From: Adiantum capillus-veneris
Taxonomy: Eukaryota > Streptophyta > Polypodiopsida > Polypodiales > Pteridaceae
DNA: 64,000 nt
Assembly (NCBI GenBank): GCA_014529385.2
Contig: CM043945.1
Span: 146,966,241-147,030,240, forward strand
Direction: 5' to 3'
Part shown: piece by piece, positions 11,648-50,802 of the stretch
How positions within the stretch are numbered: the stretch's first letter is position 1
Layout: each line of letters begins with the position of its first letter
Notes under the pieces: generated by a model
Told to the model about the DNA's origin: nothing
The model's input: the letters and a program-made list of their open reading frames with translations, nothing else
The model's database searches: none
Translations under genes and position numbers: made by a program

Positions 11648-12484
11648 GCCTTCTATTCTAACTCCAACAGAGGTAGAGGTAGAGGTCATGGTCGAGGCCC
11701 AAGTGGTTGCAGGGGCCAATTTCAAGAAGGTCAATCAAATCAAAACAATACAGGTGGCAGGGGAAACAAGTCTCAAGGCACGGGAAGTCAAAGAGGTCGT
11801 GGTGCAGGATCAAGCAGGCAGCAACATACTACATATAGCAGAGAATGTTGGACTTGTGGTGAAAGAGGTCACATGTCATGTGACTGTCCAAAGGGAAAAG
11901 CAAGTGGAAAGAGAGAACAGGGCAACTATGCATCTACTAGCAGAGATGCAGATGACAGCAAAAACGAGCGCATGTTTGTTATGCAGCATGTAATGAATAC
12001 AATGACTACAGAGAATTCCACCCAAGATGATGTTTGGTATGTGGATTCAGGTGCCTCTAATCACATGACGTCTCGTGGAGAGTGGTTTAGAGATATGCGC
12101 AAACCAGATGTGTCAGGCTATGTGCAGACAGGAGATGACACATCTCACCCCATTGCTCATGTAGGGGACATACCTCTAAATACAAAGAGTGGGAAATCAA
12201 AGTACTTAGCAGATGTACTTCATGTCCCAAACATTACAAAGGATCTTGTTTTTGTTGGACAAATGGTTGAGCAGGGTTTGCAGGCTCGCTTCAATCCAAA
12301 TGGTTGTTATGTAGAAGATTTCCAGAATGGATGTAAGCTGATCACAGAGGACAAATGTGTGGGCAGAATGTTTACGCTGAATGTAGACATGCCTGAGGTA
12401 AAAGCTGCATTATTTGCACAGGGCACAGGTGTTGTGGCTGATGTTGACACTTGGGACAAACGCATTGGCCATGTCAATGAGTAG
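11648..12484 (+). pseudogene. Copia zinc knuckle and protease, inner element
   Basis: The zinc knuckle reads CWTCGERGHMSCDCP (C-x2-C-x4-H-x4-C) at about 11849-11893. It is followed by the protease motif VWYVDSGASNHMTSRGEWF near 12031-12087 and DVLHVPNITKDLVFVGQM. The region ends at a TAG (12482-12484) before the integrase zinc motif. It would process the polyprotein if intact. Confidence 0.87.
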
Positions 12485-13393
12485 AGATTGCGCAGCATGC
12501 AATCAAAACAGATTGTAAAAGGTTTGCCCAAATTCAAGGTGGATGGTATGCATAAAGTGTATGCAGCATGCCAGTTTGGAAAACAGTCAAAGGGCTCATT
12601 TCCACATGAGCGCAATGTATGTAAAAATCCACTTGAGGTGGTGCACACAGATGTTTGGGGTCCAACCGATACTGCAAGTATACATGGTTGCAGGTATTAT
12701 GTCTCTTTCATTGATGACCATACAAGGAAAGTATGGGTCTACTTCATGCGTAACAAAAGTGAAGTGTTTGGTCATTTTCAGGACTTCAAAGTCATGATTG
12801 AGAAGGAGACAGATATGCAAATCAACACATTGAGGTCAGATGGAGGGGGAGAGTACTTCTCCAATGATTTTTCAGATTTTCTTCGAATGCATGGTATATG
12901 CAGGCAGTTTACATGCAGATATACTCCACAGCAGAATGGGGTCACAGAAAGGAAAAACAGGCACATTGCAGAGGTTACACGTGCATTGATGAATGAGAAG
13001 AACATGCCTCATCATTTCTGGGCTGAAGCTGTAAATACAACTGTGTACATTATGAACAGGACACCTACAGCTGCGGTGCATGATGTAACACCTGAGGAAA
13101 AGTTTACAGGTACAAAGCCTGATTTGGCACACTTGAAAGTGTTTGGCTGCATAGCTTACGTGCATGTACCAGATGAGTTTCATAGGAAATTGGATCCTAA
13201 AGCAGAGAAATGTATTCTTATGGGATATTCCCTTGAACAAAAGGGGTACAGGTGCTACAATCCTACTACACGAGAATTACGAGTGAGCAGAGATGTAGTC
13301 TTTGATGAGATGAGCAGCTGGTACAGTAATGCACATGGCACTATTGGGGCTGATGTAAAAGATGATGTGGTTGTACAAAATGTGAGTCCATAG
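12485..13393 (+). CDS. Copia integrase, inner element (open segment)
   Basis: The open stretch of about 300 residues holds AACQFGKQSKGSF, HTDVWGPTDT, FIDDHTRKVWVYFM and LRSDGGGEYFSNDF, then the Glu of the D-D-E core and NGVTERKNRH. All three catalytic acidic residues can be placed. The C-terminal part has HLKVFGCIAYVHVP, typical of copia. It is bounded by TAG stops at 12482 and 13391, so it is no longer an independent gene. Confidence 0.88.
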   Translation, partial: RLRSMQSKQIVKGLPKFKVDGMHKVYAACQFGKQSKGSFPHERNVCKNPLEVVHTDVWGPTDTASIHGCRYYVSFIDDHTRKVWVYFMRNKSEVFGHFQDFKVMIEKETDMQINTLRSDGGGEYFSNDFSDFLRMHGICRQFTCRYTPQQNGVTERKNRHIAEVTRALMNEKNMPHHFWAEAVNTTVYIMNRTPTAAVHDVTPEEKFTGTKPDLAHLKVFGCIAYVHVPDEFHRKLDPKAEKCILMGYSLEQKGYRCYNPTTRELRVSRDVVFDEMSSWYSNAHGTIGADVKDDVVVQNVSP

Positions 13394-13744
13394 TCACAGG
13401 TTTTGAGTGGACCACAAGAGTCGTCTTCTCGTGGCTCTGTTGAGAAGCCATGGAATGGTAGACTACGTACGCAAGTTACTCCACCAGTAGGTACAGGGAA
13501 TGTATCACGGAAAGGAAAGGAAAAGTTTGATGAACCTTCCTTTATGGATGATGCATCATTAGGTTTTTCACATGTAGACATGGATTCAAATGGTTCTGAA
13601 CAAAGTCTTGATGAGGAATTTGGAATTCCGGCTGTCAGGACACCTGGTGTAAGGAAAGTACAAGAAGATGCTAGAGGGCAAAGGAGTGACCCAGGACCGC
13701 GCACATCTAACAGAGTCAGAAATCTAGTTCAGAAATTGACTTAG
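13394..13744 (+). pseudogene. Copia integrase-RT linker, inner element
   Basis: A 113-residue stretch with Ser/Pro/Glu-rich composition and RTSNRVRNLVQK ends at TAG 13742-13744, about ten codons before the RT frame resumes at 13775. It is the usual variable linker between integrase and RT. Confidence 0.7.
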
Positions 13745-13774
13745 GATGGGTATCTAGCGCATCACCAAGCCTAC

Positions 13775-15346
13775 ATGGCTAAGGTGATACAGGATGTGGA
13801 GCCCACATGTTTTGAGGATGCAGTTGGAAATGTGCATTGGGATGATGCAATGAATGAAGAGATGACTGCATTGGAAGCAAATGACACATGGGAGTTGGTG
13901 CCATTGCCAAGTGGCAAGAAAGCTATTGGCTGTAAATGGGTGTATAAAACTAAGCATAAGGCTGATGGTAACATTGAGCGTCACAAGGCAAGGCTGGTCG
14001 CAAAGGGTTATGCACAGACATATGGCATAGACTATGAGAAGACCTTTGCTCCAGTGGCAAAGATGATGATTGTGAGAGTTGTCATAGCAGTGGCTACATC
14101 TAGAGGATGGATTATGCATCAAATGGATGTAAAGAATGCCTTCTTGAATGGTGAGTTGCAAGAGGAAGTGTATATAGATCAGCCACCTAGTTATGTCGAT
14201 CCAGGTTACCCAGATTATGTATGCAGGCTTCTCAAAGATTTGTATGGTTTGAAGCAAGGCTCTAGAGCATGGTATGACAGGATTGCCAAGTATCTTGTCA
14301 GTATTGGGTTTAGGAGAGCTCATGTTGATCATTCACTCTATGTACGTGAGAGTGATGTGGGGATTGTGGTCATTACCATATATGTAGATGACATTATTAT
14401 TGTGGGTGACAATGCTATGGAGATTGACCATGTGAAGGGTCTTCTCAAACAGGAGTTTGAAATGAAATATTTAGGCGAGTTGTGCTACTTTCTTGGCATT
14501 GAGGTGATCAGGACTCCAGAGGGTGTATGGCTGTCACAGAGACAATATGCTTTGGACATGTTGTCAAAGTATGGTATGCCTGATTGTAAGCCAATTTCTA
14601 TTCCCTTGGATGTGAATGCAAAGCTGAGTGCAGAGAAGGGTGATGTTGTTGAGGATGTCAAGATGTACAGGAAGATTGTGGGTGGTAGTCTAATCTATTT
14701 GACTATCACGAGGGTAAACTTGAGCTACACAGTAGACTTGAGCTACACAGTAGGCTTGGAGAGTCAGTTCATGCAGCTTCCGAGGAAACCACATTTGGAT
14801 GGAGTACGACGCACACTTCGGTATGTGCAAGGGACTCTTGACTACACATTGTTCTATGCAGCAGATGTGCCATTAGCATTGTATGGGTATACAGATGCAG
14901 ATTGGGCAGGTAGCATTGTTGATAGGAGATCTACGAGTGGCTTCATGTTCTCTTTTGGGAGTGCTGCTGTTACTTGGAGCAGCAAAAAGCAGCCTACGGT
15001 TGCTTTATCGAGCACAGAGGCCGAGTACAGAGGTGCAGCAGTTGCGGCGTGCGAGGTAGCTTGGCTACGCACATTACTTGAGGACTTTGGAGTGCAGGTG
15101 GACCAACAGATTTTCATCCATTGTGACAACCTCAGCAGCATGCAGTTGGCTAGGAACCCAGTGTTCCATGCCAGGACCAAGCACATAGAGGTCCATTACC
15201 ACTACGTTCGAGAGCGAGTGTTGGTGGGCGACATCGACTTGGTCTACGTCAGCACAGAGGAGCAGATAGCGGATATCTTTACCAAGGCCCTCGTAGCTGA
15301 GAAGCTTCGACGTTTCCGGACTATGCTTGGACTCTGCGACATGTAG
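13775..15346 (+). CDS. Copia reverse transcriptase and RNase H, inner element
   Basis: This is a 523-residue open frame. The RT begins with WDDAMNEEMTALEANDTWEL and has GCKWVYKTKHKADG, RLVAKGYAQT, VKNAFLNGEL, the catalytic YVDDIIIVG and YFLGIEV. RNase H follows with TDADWAGS, RRSTSGF and ALSSTEAEYRGA, and the terminal KHIEVHYHYVRERV and DIFTKAL typical of copia. All key acidic residues are visible. A short direct duplication (NLSYTVDLSYTV) lies near residue 310. It copies element RNA into DNA if expressed. Confidence 0.93.
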   Translation: MAKVIQDVEPTCFEDAVGNVHWDDAMNEEMTALEANDTWELVPLPSGKKAIGCKWVYKTKHKADGNIERHKARLVAKGYAQTYGIDYEKTFAPVAKMMIVRVVIAVATSRGWIMHQMDVKNAFLNGELQEEVYIDQPPSYVDPGYPDYVCRLLKDLYGLKQGSRAWYDRIAKYLVSIGFRRAHVDHSLYVRESDVGIVVITIYVDDIIIVGDNAMEIDHVKGLLKQEFEMKYLGELCYFLGIEVIRTPEGVWLSQRQYALDMLSKYGMPDCKPISIPLDVNAKLSAEKGDVVEDVKMYRKIVGGSLIYLTITRVNLSYTVDLSYTVGLESQFMQLPRKPHLDGVRRTLRYVQGTLDYTLFYAADVPLALYGYTDADWAGSIVDRRSTSGFMFSFGSAAVTWSSKKQPTVALSSTEAEYRGAAVAACEVAWLRTLLEDFGVQVDQQIFIHCDNLSSMQLARNPVFHARTKHIEVHYHYVRERVLVGDIDLVYVSTEEQIADIFTKALVAEKLRRFRTMLGLCDM

Positions 15347-15360
15347 AGCTCGAGGGGGAG
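15347..15360 (+). promoter_or_regulatory. Polypurine tract, inner copia
   Basis: The purine-rich sequence GAGCTCGAGGGGGAG lies directly before the 3' LTR. It is the plus-strand primer site. Confidence 0.8.
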
Positions 15361-15681
15361 TGTTGAGATGTCGAGCTCTACATCTTGAGCTGGCATCCAC
15401 TACGGGTCTTGGCCGCTTACGGCATTTACTCATTGGCGCATTAGGTGACCGACACGGAGGATCTCTGCCAGTGATTCTACAGCTGGACTACACTTATAGT
15501 GCCATCCTAGTACGCTTCTAGCGATTTCACACTTAGTGACCGCATGTACATATGTGCTACTTTTCAGCTTTAGCACTTAGTCCTTTTGTACTCTCTTTTC
15601 TGTGAGAAGAAGAAGAAGCTTTCCATCTCTGTAAGGTGTGTGCTTGTCTTGTCTAACTCTCTTGCATCCTCATTCTTTACA
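15361..15681 (+). repeat. 3' LTR of inner copia element
   Basis: 321 bp, TGTTGAG to TTTACA. It is followed by TTTTC, the right target duplication. Confidence 0.93.
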
Positions 15682-15686
15682 TTTTC

Positions 15687-17540
15687 AGTGGTGGAAGTTT
15701 GAATGTAAACTCCAATGAGGCAAATGTACAGCTTGTGGGGGTTTCAGAAAATGTTATAGATCAGCCTATTACTGATGTAGATGTACATGATGTACTTGAT
15801 GAGGAAAGGGCTGAAAATGAGCAGGCTAGAGGTATGCCAAAATGGCTGGTGCATACATTGCATGATAGTAAATTGGATGCACCTTTGTCTAGTCGTACTC
15901 ATTCAGGCTCTCGGCATGCATCTTATGCATCAGATTGTTATGCTTTGGCTGTGTCTAGCTTACATGATGTTGAGGAACCTCTGTCTTTTGATGAAGCACA
16001 AAATTCAAAAAATTGGATGGCTACCATGCAATCAGAATATGATGCACTTATAGAAAATGACACATGGACTTTATGTGATTTGCCTCTTGGCAAAAAGGCC
16101 ATTGGTACAAAGTGGGTTTACATGTTGAAACACAAGCCGGATGGTGAGATTGATCGCCATAAGGCTCGACTTGTTGCAAAGGGTTATGCACAGCAAAAAG
16201 GCATAGATTATGAAGAGACTTCTGCTCCCACTTGTCGTATGACTACTGTGTGTTTTCTATGTGCATTGGCAACTCATTTTGGTTGGGATGTACATCAATT
16301 AGACATTGTTCACTGCTTTCTTGAATGGTGACATATTTGAGGAAGTTTATGTAACGCAGCCTTGTGGTTTTGTCAAGAAAGGACAAGAGGACAAAGTGTG
16401 CAGATGTAAGAAGGCTTTGTATGGGTTGAAGCAATCTCCTCGTGCTTGGTATGAGAAAGCTGACACTCATTTGGTCAAACAAGAATTTTGTAAACAGTCC
16501 AACAGAAAGCACATTGTATGTAAAAGCGTGAGGGTGATGTACTTTTCATTGTGATTCTTTATGTAGATGATTTGCTAATCACTCAACCAAATGAGAGACA
16601 TATTGTTGAATTTAAGGGTGATTTGAATGCTACTTTCAAGATGAAAGATTTGGGGTTGTTGCATCATTACTTGGGTATACAGTATAAGCAGTGTGATGGT
16701 GGTATTGCCTTGACATGTCAGAAAAGTTACATAGAGACATTGCTATGTAAGTTTGGACTTGAGGATTGCAAACCTATTGCCACTCCCATGGAAATAGGTT
16801 AAAAGTGGAGTCTACATGATGTTGGTGATCCTACTTGATGTCACTCTTTACCAACTAATGTTGGCTGCCTCCTTTATGTATGCAACACGAGGCCAGATAT
16901 TCAGTTTGCAGTCTCACAAGTCAACAGATTTATGCATAGCCTAGGGTCTAAGCATTGGCAGGCTGTCAAGAGTATTTTTCGCTACCTTAGTGGCACTTTA
17001 CATCTTTGCTTGTTTTATCCCAAGGGGGGATCATTGCTGCCACACTTACATGCTTTTTGGACTCAGATTGGGCTGGTTGTTTTGACATGCGAGTGTCCAC
17101 AATTGGTTTTTGTTTCATGCTTGTAGGCAATTCATGTATATCATGGTTGAGCAGGAAGCAACCTACTATGGACACTTTGAGTTGTGAGGCTGAGTACAGG
17201 GCAGCCTTCACAACTACAGTTGAGTGTGTATGGCTCAGACGCCTTATGGTTGATTTGGGTGTTGGGCAAGACACTGCTAACACTATCTACAGTGACAGTA
17301 GAGGGCATAGGCAGTTGTGAGGAACCCAATTTTTCATGCTCGCACAAAGCACATTGAGGTGCATCACCACTATGTCAAGGAGAGGCTTTGAGCAGGAGAG
17401 ATCAGCTTGGCTTATGTACCAACACATGACAACCTTGGAGATCTTTTCACAAAGGCATTGTCTCGTGAGAATCTCAAAGCTTTCCACAAAGCTTTGGGCT
17501 TACTTCCCTTTGTGGATTGATCATGTCCTCAGGGCATGGC
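15687..17540 (+). pseudogene. Copia RT and RNase H of outer element (broken)
   Basis: It resumes the outer element after the insertion with GGSLNVNSNEANVQ. Fragments in three frames carry GTKWVYMLKHKPDGEIDRHK, LVAKGYAQQKG, ALYGLKQSPRAWYEKAD, LYVDDLLIT and HHYLGIQYK, then RNase H pieces DSDWAGCFD and SCEAEYRAAF. Frameshifts lie near 16315, 16510, 16800 and 17060, and a stop interrupts RNase H near 17318. It matches the minus-strand element at 61182-63428 almost throughout. Confidence 0.87.
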
Positions 17541-17595
17541 ACTTCCCTTTACTCATGTGCCAGCTCTCGTTCACCGCATCACTCTAGGGGAGACT

Positions 17596-17822
17596 TGTTA
17601 CCATATACATGTGGTAGTGATGTGTGTGAACACACTAGGACCGCCGGGGTATTTTTTCCCTCTTTAGGAGGTTTTTTACCCCGTGCATTGTATATACGCC
17701 CATCACTCTAGGGCTATCTATCTTTCCATTGCACACTAAGTGATACACTCTCTTTTGTGTGCCTTGAGCTTCCTTCTCCTTCTCCAAGCTGTGTGCGTTT
17801 CTCTGCAACCCTAATTCCAACA
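17596..17822 (+). repeat. 3' LTR of outer copia element
   Basis: 227 bp. It is preceded by the purine-rich CTAGGGGAGACT and followed by GGGGT. The length matches the LTR at 60880-61106. Confidence 0.92.
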
Positions 17823-17827
17823 GGGGT

Positions 17828-18640
17828 CACACTGAATCTCGTAGAGCTACTCTGGAGCTTCGTTTTGATAAAAAATGTTTTTGAATTCGATACTGGTAGC
17901 TCAAGTTATGGCCAAAATAGTCAATCTGTGTCTGGAGACTTTATACGCGTATGATGTCTACTCACTCAAAATTGCTCCAAAATTCAATTGTAGACTCTCC
18001 TTGATGTAATCTAACCACTTCAAGTCTTAGTTTGTGAATCTAACACTTTTAGATAGGTCTATCAGCCCTTTTTCTGTTTGTTTCTTGCAACTTCTCGGGT
18101 GGGTTTACTAAGCCAAAAGTGATCCAAATGGAATGAAACTTGGTCTCTAGGCTTATTCTATGAAGGCAAACACTTCTGTGAGCTCAAATGTGAGTTTTGA
18201 CCTCTAATTTGGCACTTGAAACATCATACATGTATAATGTCTTTTATGGAAAAATGATGCGACTTTTGTTTCAGTGACTCTTTATCACTCAAGCAACTCT
18301 CAGCAACTTTCAAAATTCAATTTGAACACTTTTTGTTCAAGTTATGGCAAATACAGTATGAACCTTGCCCAATTTTGTCTTTTGGAAGTTTTTAGCCCAA
18401 ATATGCTCCAAATGCAATGATTTTTTGGCTAGGGACTTCTTTTGTGCTCTAGGACACTAGGGTATACTCAAATGTCTGATTTGACCCAGATTTGGCCTTC
18501 AAGATATCATACGCGTATGATGTCTTTTGGCTCAAAATTCACATATTTCTACCCAAGGTACTCCTTGATGCATATGACAAGAATATGTGATCACAACAAA
18601 TTTTCGATGTCAAAGGGTGTACTAATTAATGGCTTTTCAA
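17828..18640. repeat. Diverged ~284-bp tandem repeat with palindromic core
   Basis: Three related units each hold a palindromic core: TATACGCGTATGATG near 17939-17955, ATCATACATGTATAAT at 18223-18238 and the perfect palindrome ATCATACGCGTATGAT at 18506-18521. The spacing is close to 284 bases. Flanking segments align between units (CCAAATG-AATGA, CTCTAGG, CTCAAATGT, TTTGGC-CTT-AA before the core and GTCTTTT after it). No coding function is seen. It may be leader sequence of the older gypsy element or an unrelated repeat. Confidence 0.65.
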
Positions 18641-18933
18641 TCCATTGATTCTTTCAATATCCTCCTTTTGAGTTTCAACAAGAAGTATAACATTTCCCTT
18701 ATTTGTGATCAATTGCAATCCCTACATTCCATCATTATACATTACAATGATATGCCCACTTGTGACTCGGTGTCATAGTTTATGTATCATTATGTGCTCC
18801 ATATGATTGACTTCTTTGTGAGGTGTTTTTACATTATTGAGTGGTGCATTAAGGTTCTTTCTCCAGTCCTCATATGCTTTACTATGATATATTTTGTTTC
18901 ATAAGAATATGACTTTCATACACAAAACATAAT

Positions 18934-18968
<35 letters not shown>

Positions 18969-19180
18969 GATCTTATCTTTGATTTTATCAACCATAGAAT
19001 ATACAATGAATCTTTCTTTTTATTCTGGACCTCCCAGGCTACCCATTCTTTGTGCGCCGGTCCTCAATTGCAATTATGAGAGATGCAAGTGTTTAGAACT
19101 TCTTTTAAGTTGTATGAAGAATAACAATATTCTCGAAACATCTAAGTTGAAATATTAGTGTTCTCTACCAGATAAAAATA

Positions 19181-19183
<3 letters not shown>
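18641..19183. other. AT-rich intergenic stretch
   Basis: No gene was recognised. An alternating AT microsatellite occupies about 18935-18968. Confidence 0.5.
18935..18968. repeat. (AT)n microsatellite
   Basis: Alternating A and T with one interruption. Confidence 0.9.
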
Positions 19184-19223
<40 letters not shown>

Positions 19224-19952
19224 TCGTCCACGGAGGTCAGATATGACCCATGGTACCAAAGAAAAAAAACATTACAGCGATCCCTTTGGATGAAGCATAA
19301 GTACATATCAATTAAGGACTGAGGGTCCATCAAGAGAGTGACGGAAGAGAAAAGGGAAAGGGATAAAAACTAAGGGGGGATGGGTGAGGGGGAAGCTAAT
19401 TTGGGAGTTCGAAACTCTTGCATGTCGGCTTTACCACCTCGGTAGACTGCCCATTTACCTTGTTTGAGGACTTCATGCATTTTCTTGAGCTCATTGGCTT
19501 TGGCCTTGAGTTGATTCGGGGTCGATTCTTCGGCAATCCAGAAATTTTTTCCCTTGCGAAGATGAGACTGGCGTAGTAACTTCCACCGCTCTTCCTTGTC
19601 CTTGAAAGTGAGGATACAATGCTCGGGTGGTACCTTTCTATGCGTGTCATTGATCCAAGAGACGGTCTCTGGCTTGATATTTACTGGTTGGAGAATATCG
19701 TTGAGATTGAAAATTGCTTCTTCAAGAGTGTCCTCATCTATGCACCATGGTGAGTGGATCCCCCCAATCTTGACCTTGAGGCCCAAGGATTCTTGTACCG
19801 GATTTTCTTGTAGTGCTGCTTGATTTTGTTATCAATCTTTTCGTGTGTTGCCTCCTGGATTCTTTTTGGGCTGCCTTGACAGAATCACTGAGCGAGAGAG
19901 AAGAAGAAGAAGAAGAAGAAGAAGAGAATTTTTAACGTCGTAGAAAACTATC

Positions 19953-20009
<57 letters not shown>
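19184..20009 (-). mobile_element. LINE fragment flanked by GA tracts
   Basis: GA tracts occupy 19184-19219 and 19956-20009, with a (GAA)n run at 19899-19925. On the minus strand an ORF1-like frame (19786-19370) is followed by a 3' end containing GGTACCATGGGTCATATCTG and GGACGATAAATC, then CT repeats. This resembles the 3' end of the LINE at 26320. It looks like a short LINE copy lacking ORF2. Confidence 0.5.
19370..19786 (-). CDS. LINE ORF1-like fragment
   Basis: The open frame of 138 residues contains CILTFKDKEERWKLLRQSHL, then FWIAEESTPNQLKAKANELK and GKWAVYRGGKA. This arrangement (an RNA-recognition-like strand, then a 'eDLTP' helix and a 'W-rxGki' ending) is typical of the C-terminal part of LINE ORF1 nucleic-acid-binding proteins. 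Assignment is by pattern memory only. A host gene fragment cannot be fully excluded. Confidence 0.5.
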   Translation of the reverse strand: MGLKVKIGGIHSPWCIDEDTLEEAIFNLNDILQPVNIKPETVSWINDTHRKVPPEHCILTFKDKEERWKLLRQSHLRKGKNFWIAEESTPNQLKAKANELKKMHEVLKQGKWAVYRGGKADMQEFRTPKLASPSPIPP

Positions 20010-20011
<2 letters not shown>

Positions 20012-21728
20012 TACTTACCACTTTGCAATAAATCTACTTGTTGAGCCGTGCGTGTGTGCATGCGGAGAGGTGAGAGGAGAGACATAGAGGAGAGGCTTAT
20101 GGGTGGAACCACACAATAAAGAGTGTGTACTTAGGGTTCCCTTTATTGGTTATATAAAGGAGAGAAGAATAATAAGTTAGTGTTAGTGTAAGGGATTGAT
20201 GAGCACCACTATGGTCTCGTTACCCCAACACTACTTATGTTGTTTATATACTAATGGGGTTTTATGAAGCTAAGCATATGTAAATATATATATTTTTATT
20301 GAATTCTTTTGTTTTAAAAGTGTATTAGATCTTGGCCAATGGATCCAACACGAATGCCATACATTCTATCATTTATAAAATGAAAACATGTTATTTAGAG
20401 ATAATATATTTGCTAAAAAACTAAAACATAGAATGTTGTGTCTCGATATTTATGCAATCAAGAAGTAGGAGATTGCATAACATTGCTAGAAGCTCACGCA
20501 CTGAAAGGTTCCTTTTTTGCTTTTATTTAAGAGAAGCTTGAGAGACAATGCTTTGGTAGGAAAATCCTTGATGATGTTTTCCCTTCATGGCTGAATAGTG
20601 TTAATACTATATCCTTTATAAATCGTCCATAGCAAAATTTCAAACTGGGATTGATTTACATGGTATATGCTAGATTAGAGGAAGAAAACCTCAACGTTAC
20701 CTCAGCGTCAATCCGTATCTTTGCATTGAAAATCTATCAATCCTACAAAATTTGCCTCCTTGTCGGTAATTTCGAAAAGAAAGGTGTTCTATTTATATTC
20801 TTTTAGTAGGCAGTAAAAAGGGTTTAGAATTTATAGCTCAACTTTTTTTTTCTCTTATATGTCAATACCCATTAAACATGCAGTATGAACATATGAAGTA
20901 GGTTTTTCCCTTAGCCTTAAAGCATTTTATGAAAAATTTGAGGAATTTTTTGAATTTGGGAAAATTTTCAATCAAAAAGGTATCATGAATCTTGAGGCAT
21001 AGCATTAACTTTGAGAGGTAAAGCATTTGTTTCTCAAAATTTTGTATCTCAGAACTTAAGTGCATCATGTGCAAGGATAGGAAAGATTGTTAGCCTCTAT
21101 ACATTCTTTTACTAGTTCTAAGATTAGACGATGGAACAAATCAATGCATACAAGTTGTGTATTTGTTTGTATGTATATATTGACTTGTCTCATAAAACTA
21201 GTTTTGACCTTGCCGATGAGACAAATCAATGTACATTTGTTTGTATGTCATGGTTAAAATCAATTGTAGAAAAGGTGGGAGTCAAATTGTGCTTCAGGTA
21301 ATCCATGCTATCTACATGTTGGAATAGATGGGAGTCAAGTGATCCCTCTAAGCCTTGTGCCCATGCTATCTCTTGTATACTTTGGGGTACAAGCATGCTC
21401 AAGGATGAGAGAGGAGAGGTGCTTTTGTCAATCATGCAAGTCAGGACATCCTCTTAGGAGATTCAAGTTTTTCTTTTCAGATTCATGTATAGCAAGCAAC
21501 ATCATTTGCAAAAACCCCGCGGTATAGTGTATAATAACCGGCAAAAATTGTAAAATTCCGGCTACATTTTAAGCTTGCCTTGAAAAAAAGCGGTAAAATT
21601 TTCCTAGTTTTGCTGAAAATACTAGCAAATGCTTCCAAAGCCTGACCAAAAATTTGAAACAGTTTTAAGTGTGCCCTTATTTTCTTCGGTTAGGAAAAAT
21701 GTTTTTGGCAAACCCTGGCAGGCAATTG
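20010..21728. other. Region downstream of TFIIF alpha; no gene seen
   Basis: AT-rich sequence with short open frames and no recognised domain. It should contain the 3' untranslated region and polyadenylation site of the minus-strand TFIIF alpha gene just below 21729. I could not place a clear AATAAA there. Confidence 0.5.

Positions 21729-50802
<29,074 letters not shown>

Larger units (their letters stand above)
10434..15681 (+). mobile_element. Copia LTR retrotransposon, inner (nested)
   Basis: Two 321-bp LTRs (10434-10754 and 15361-15681) begin TGTTGAGATGTCGAGCTC and end CATTCTTTACA. I count about eight differences between them. The target duplication is TTTTG (left) and TTTTC (right), one mismatch. 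The related element at 63 kb reads through this site without the insert. The order is LTR, primer site, gag, protease, integrase, RT, RNase H, polypurine tract, LTR. Several in-frame stops and one gag frameshift make it inactive. Confidence 0.94.
7483..17822 (+). mobile_element. Copia LTR retrotransposon, outer (interrupted)
   Basis: LTRs at 7483-7656 and 17596-17822 begin TGTTACCATATACATGTGG and end ATTCCAACA. Five-base target duplications GGGGT lie at 7478-7482 and 17823-17827. A methionine-tRNA primer site follows the left LTR. The gag-protease-integrase part (7984-10433) and the RT-RNase H part (15687-17540) are separated by a younger copia element inserted at 10434-15681. Stops and frameshifts make it inactive. 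The element at 60880-64000 (minus) is a close relative and shows what the uninterrupted site looks like. Confidence 0.93.
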
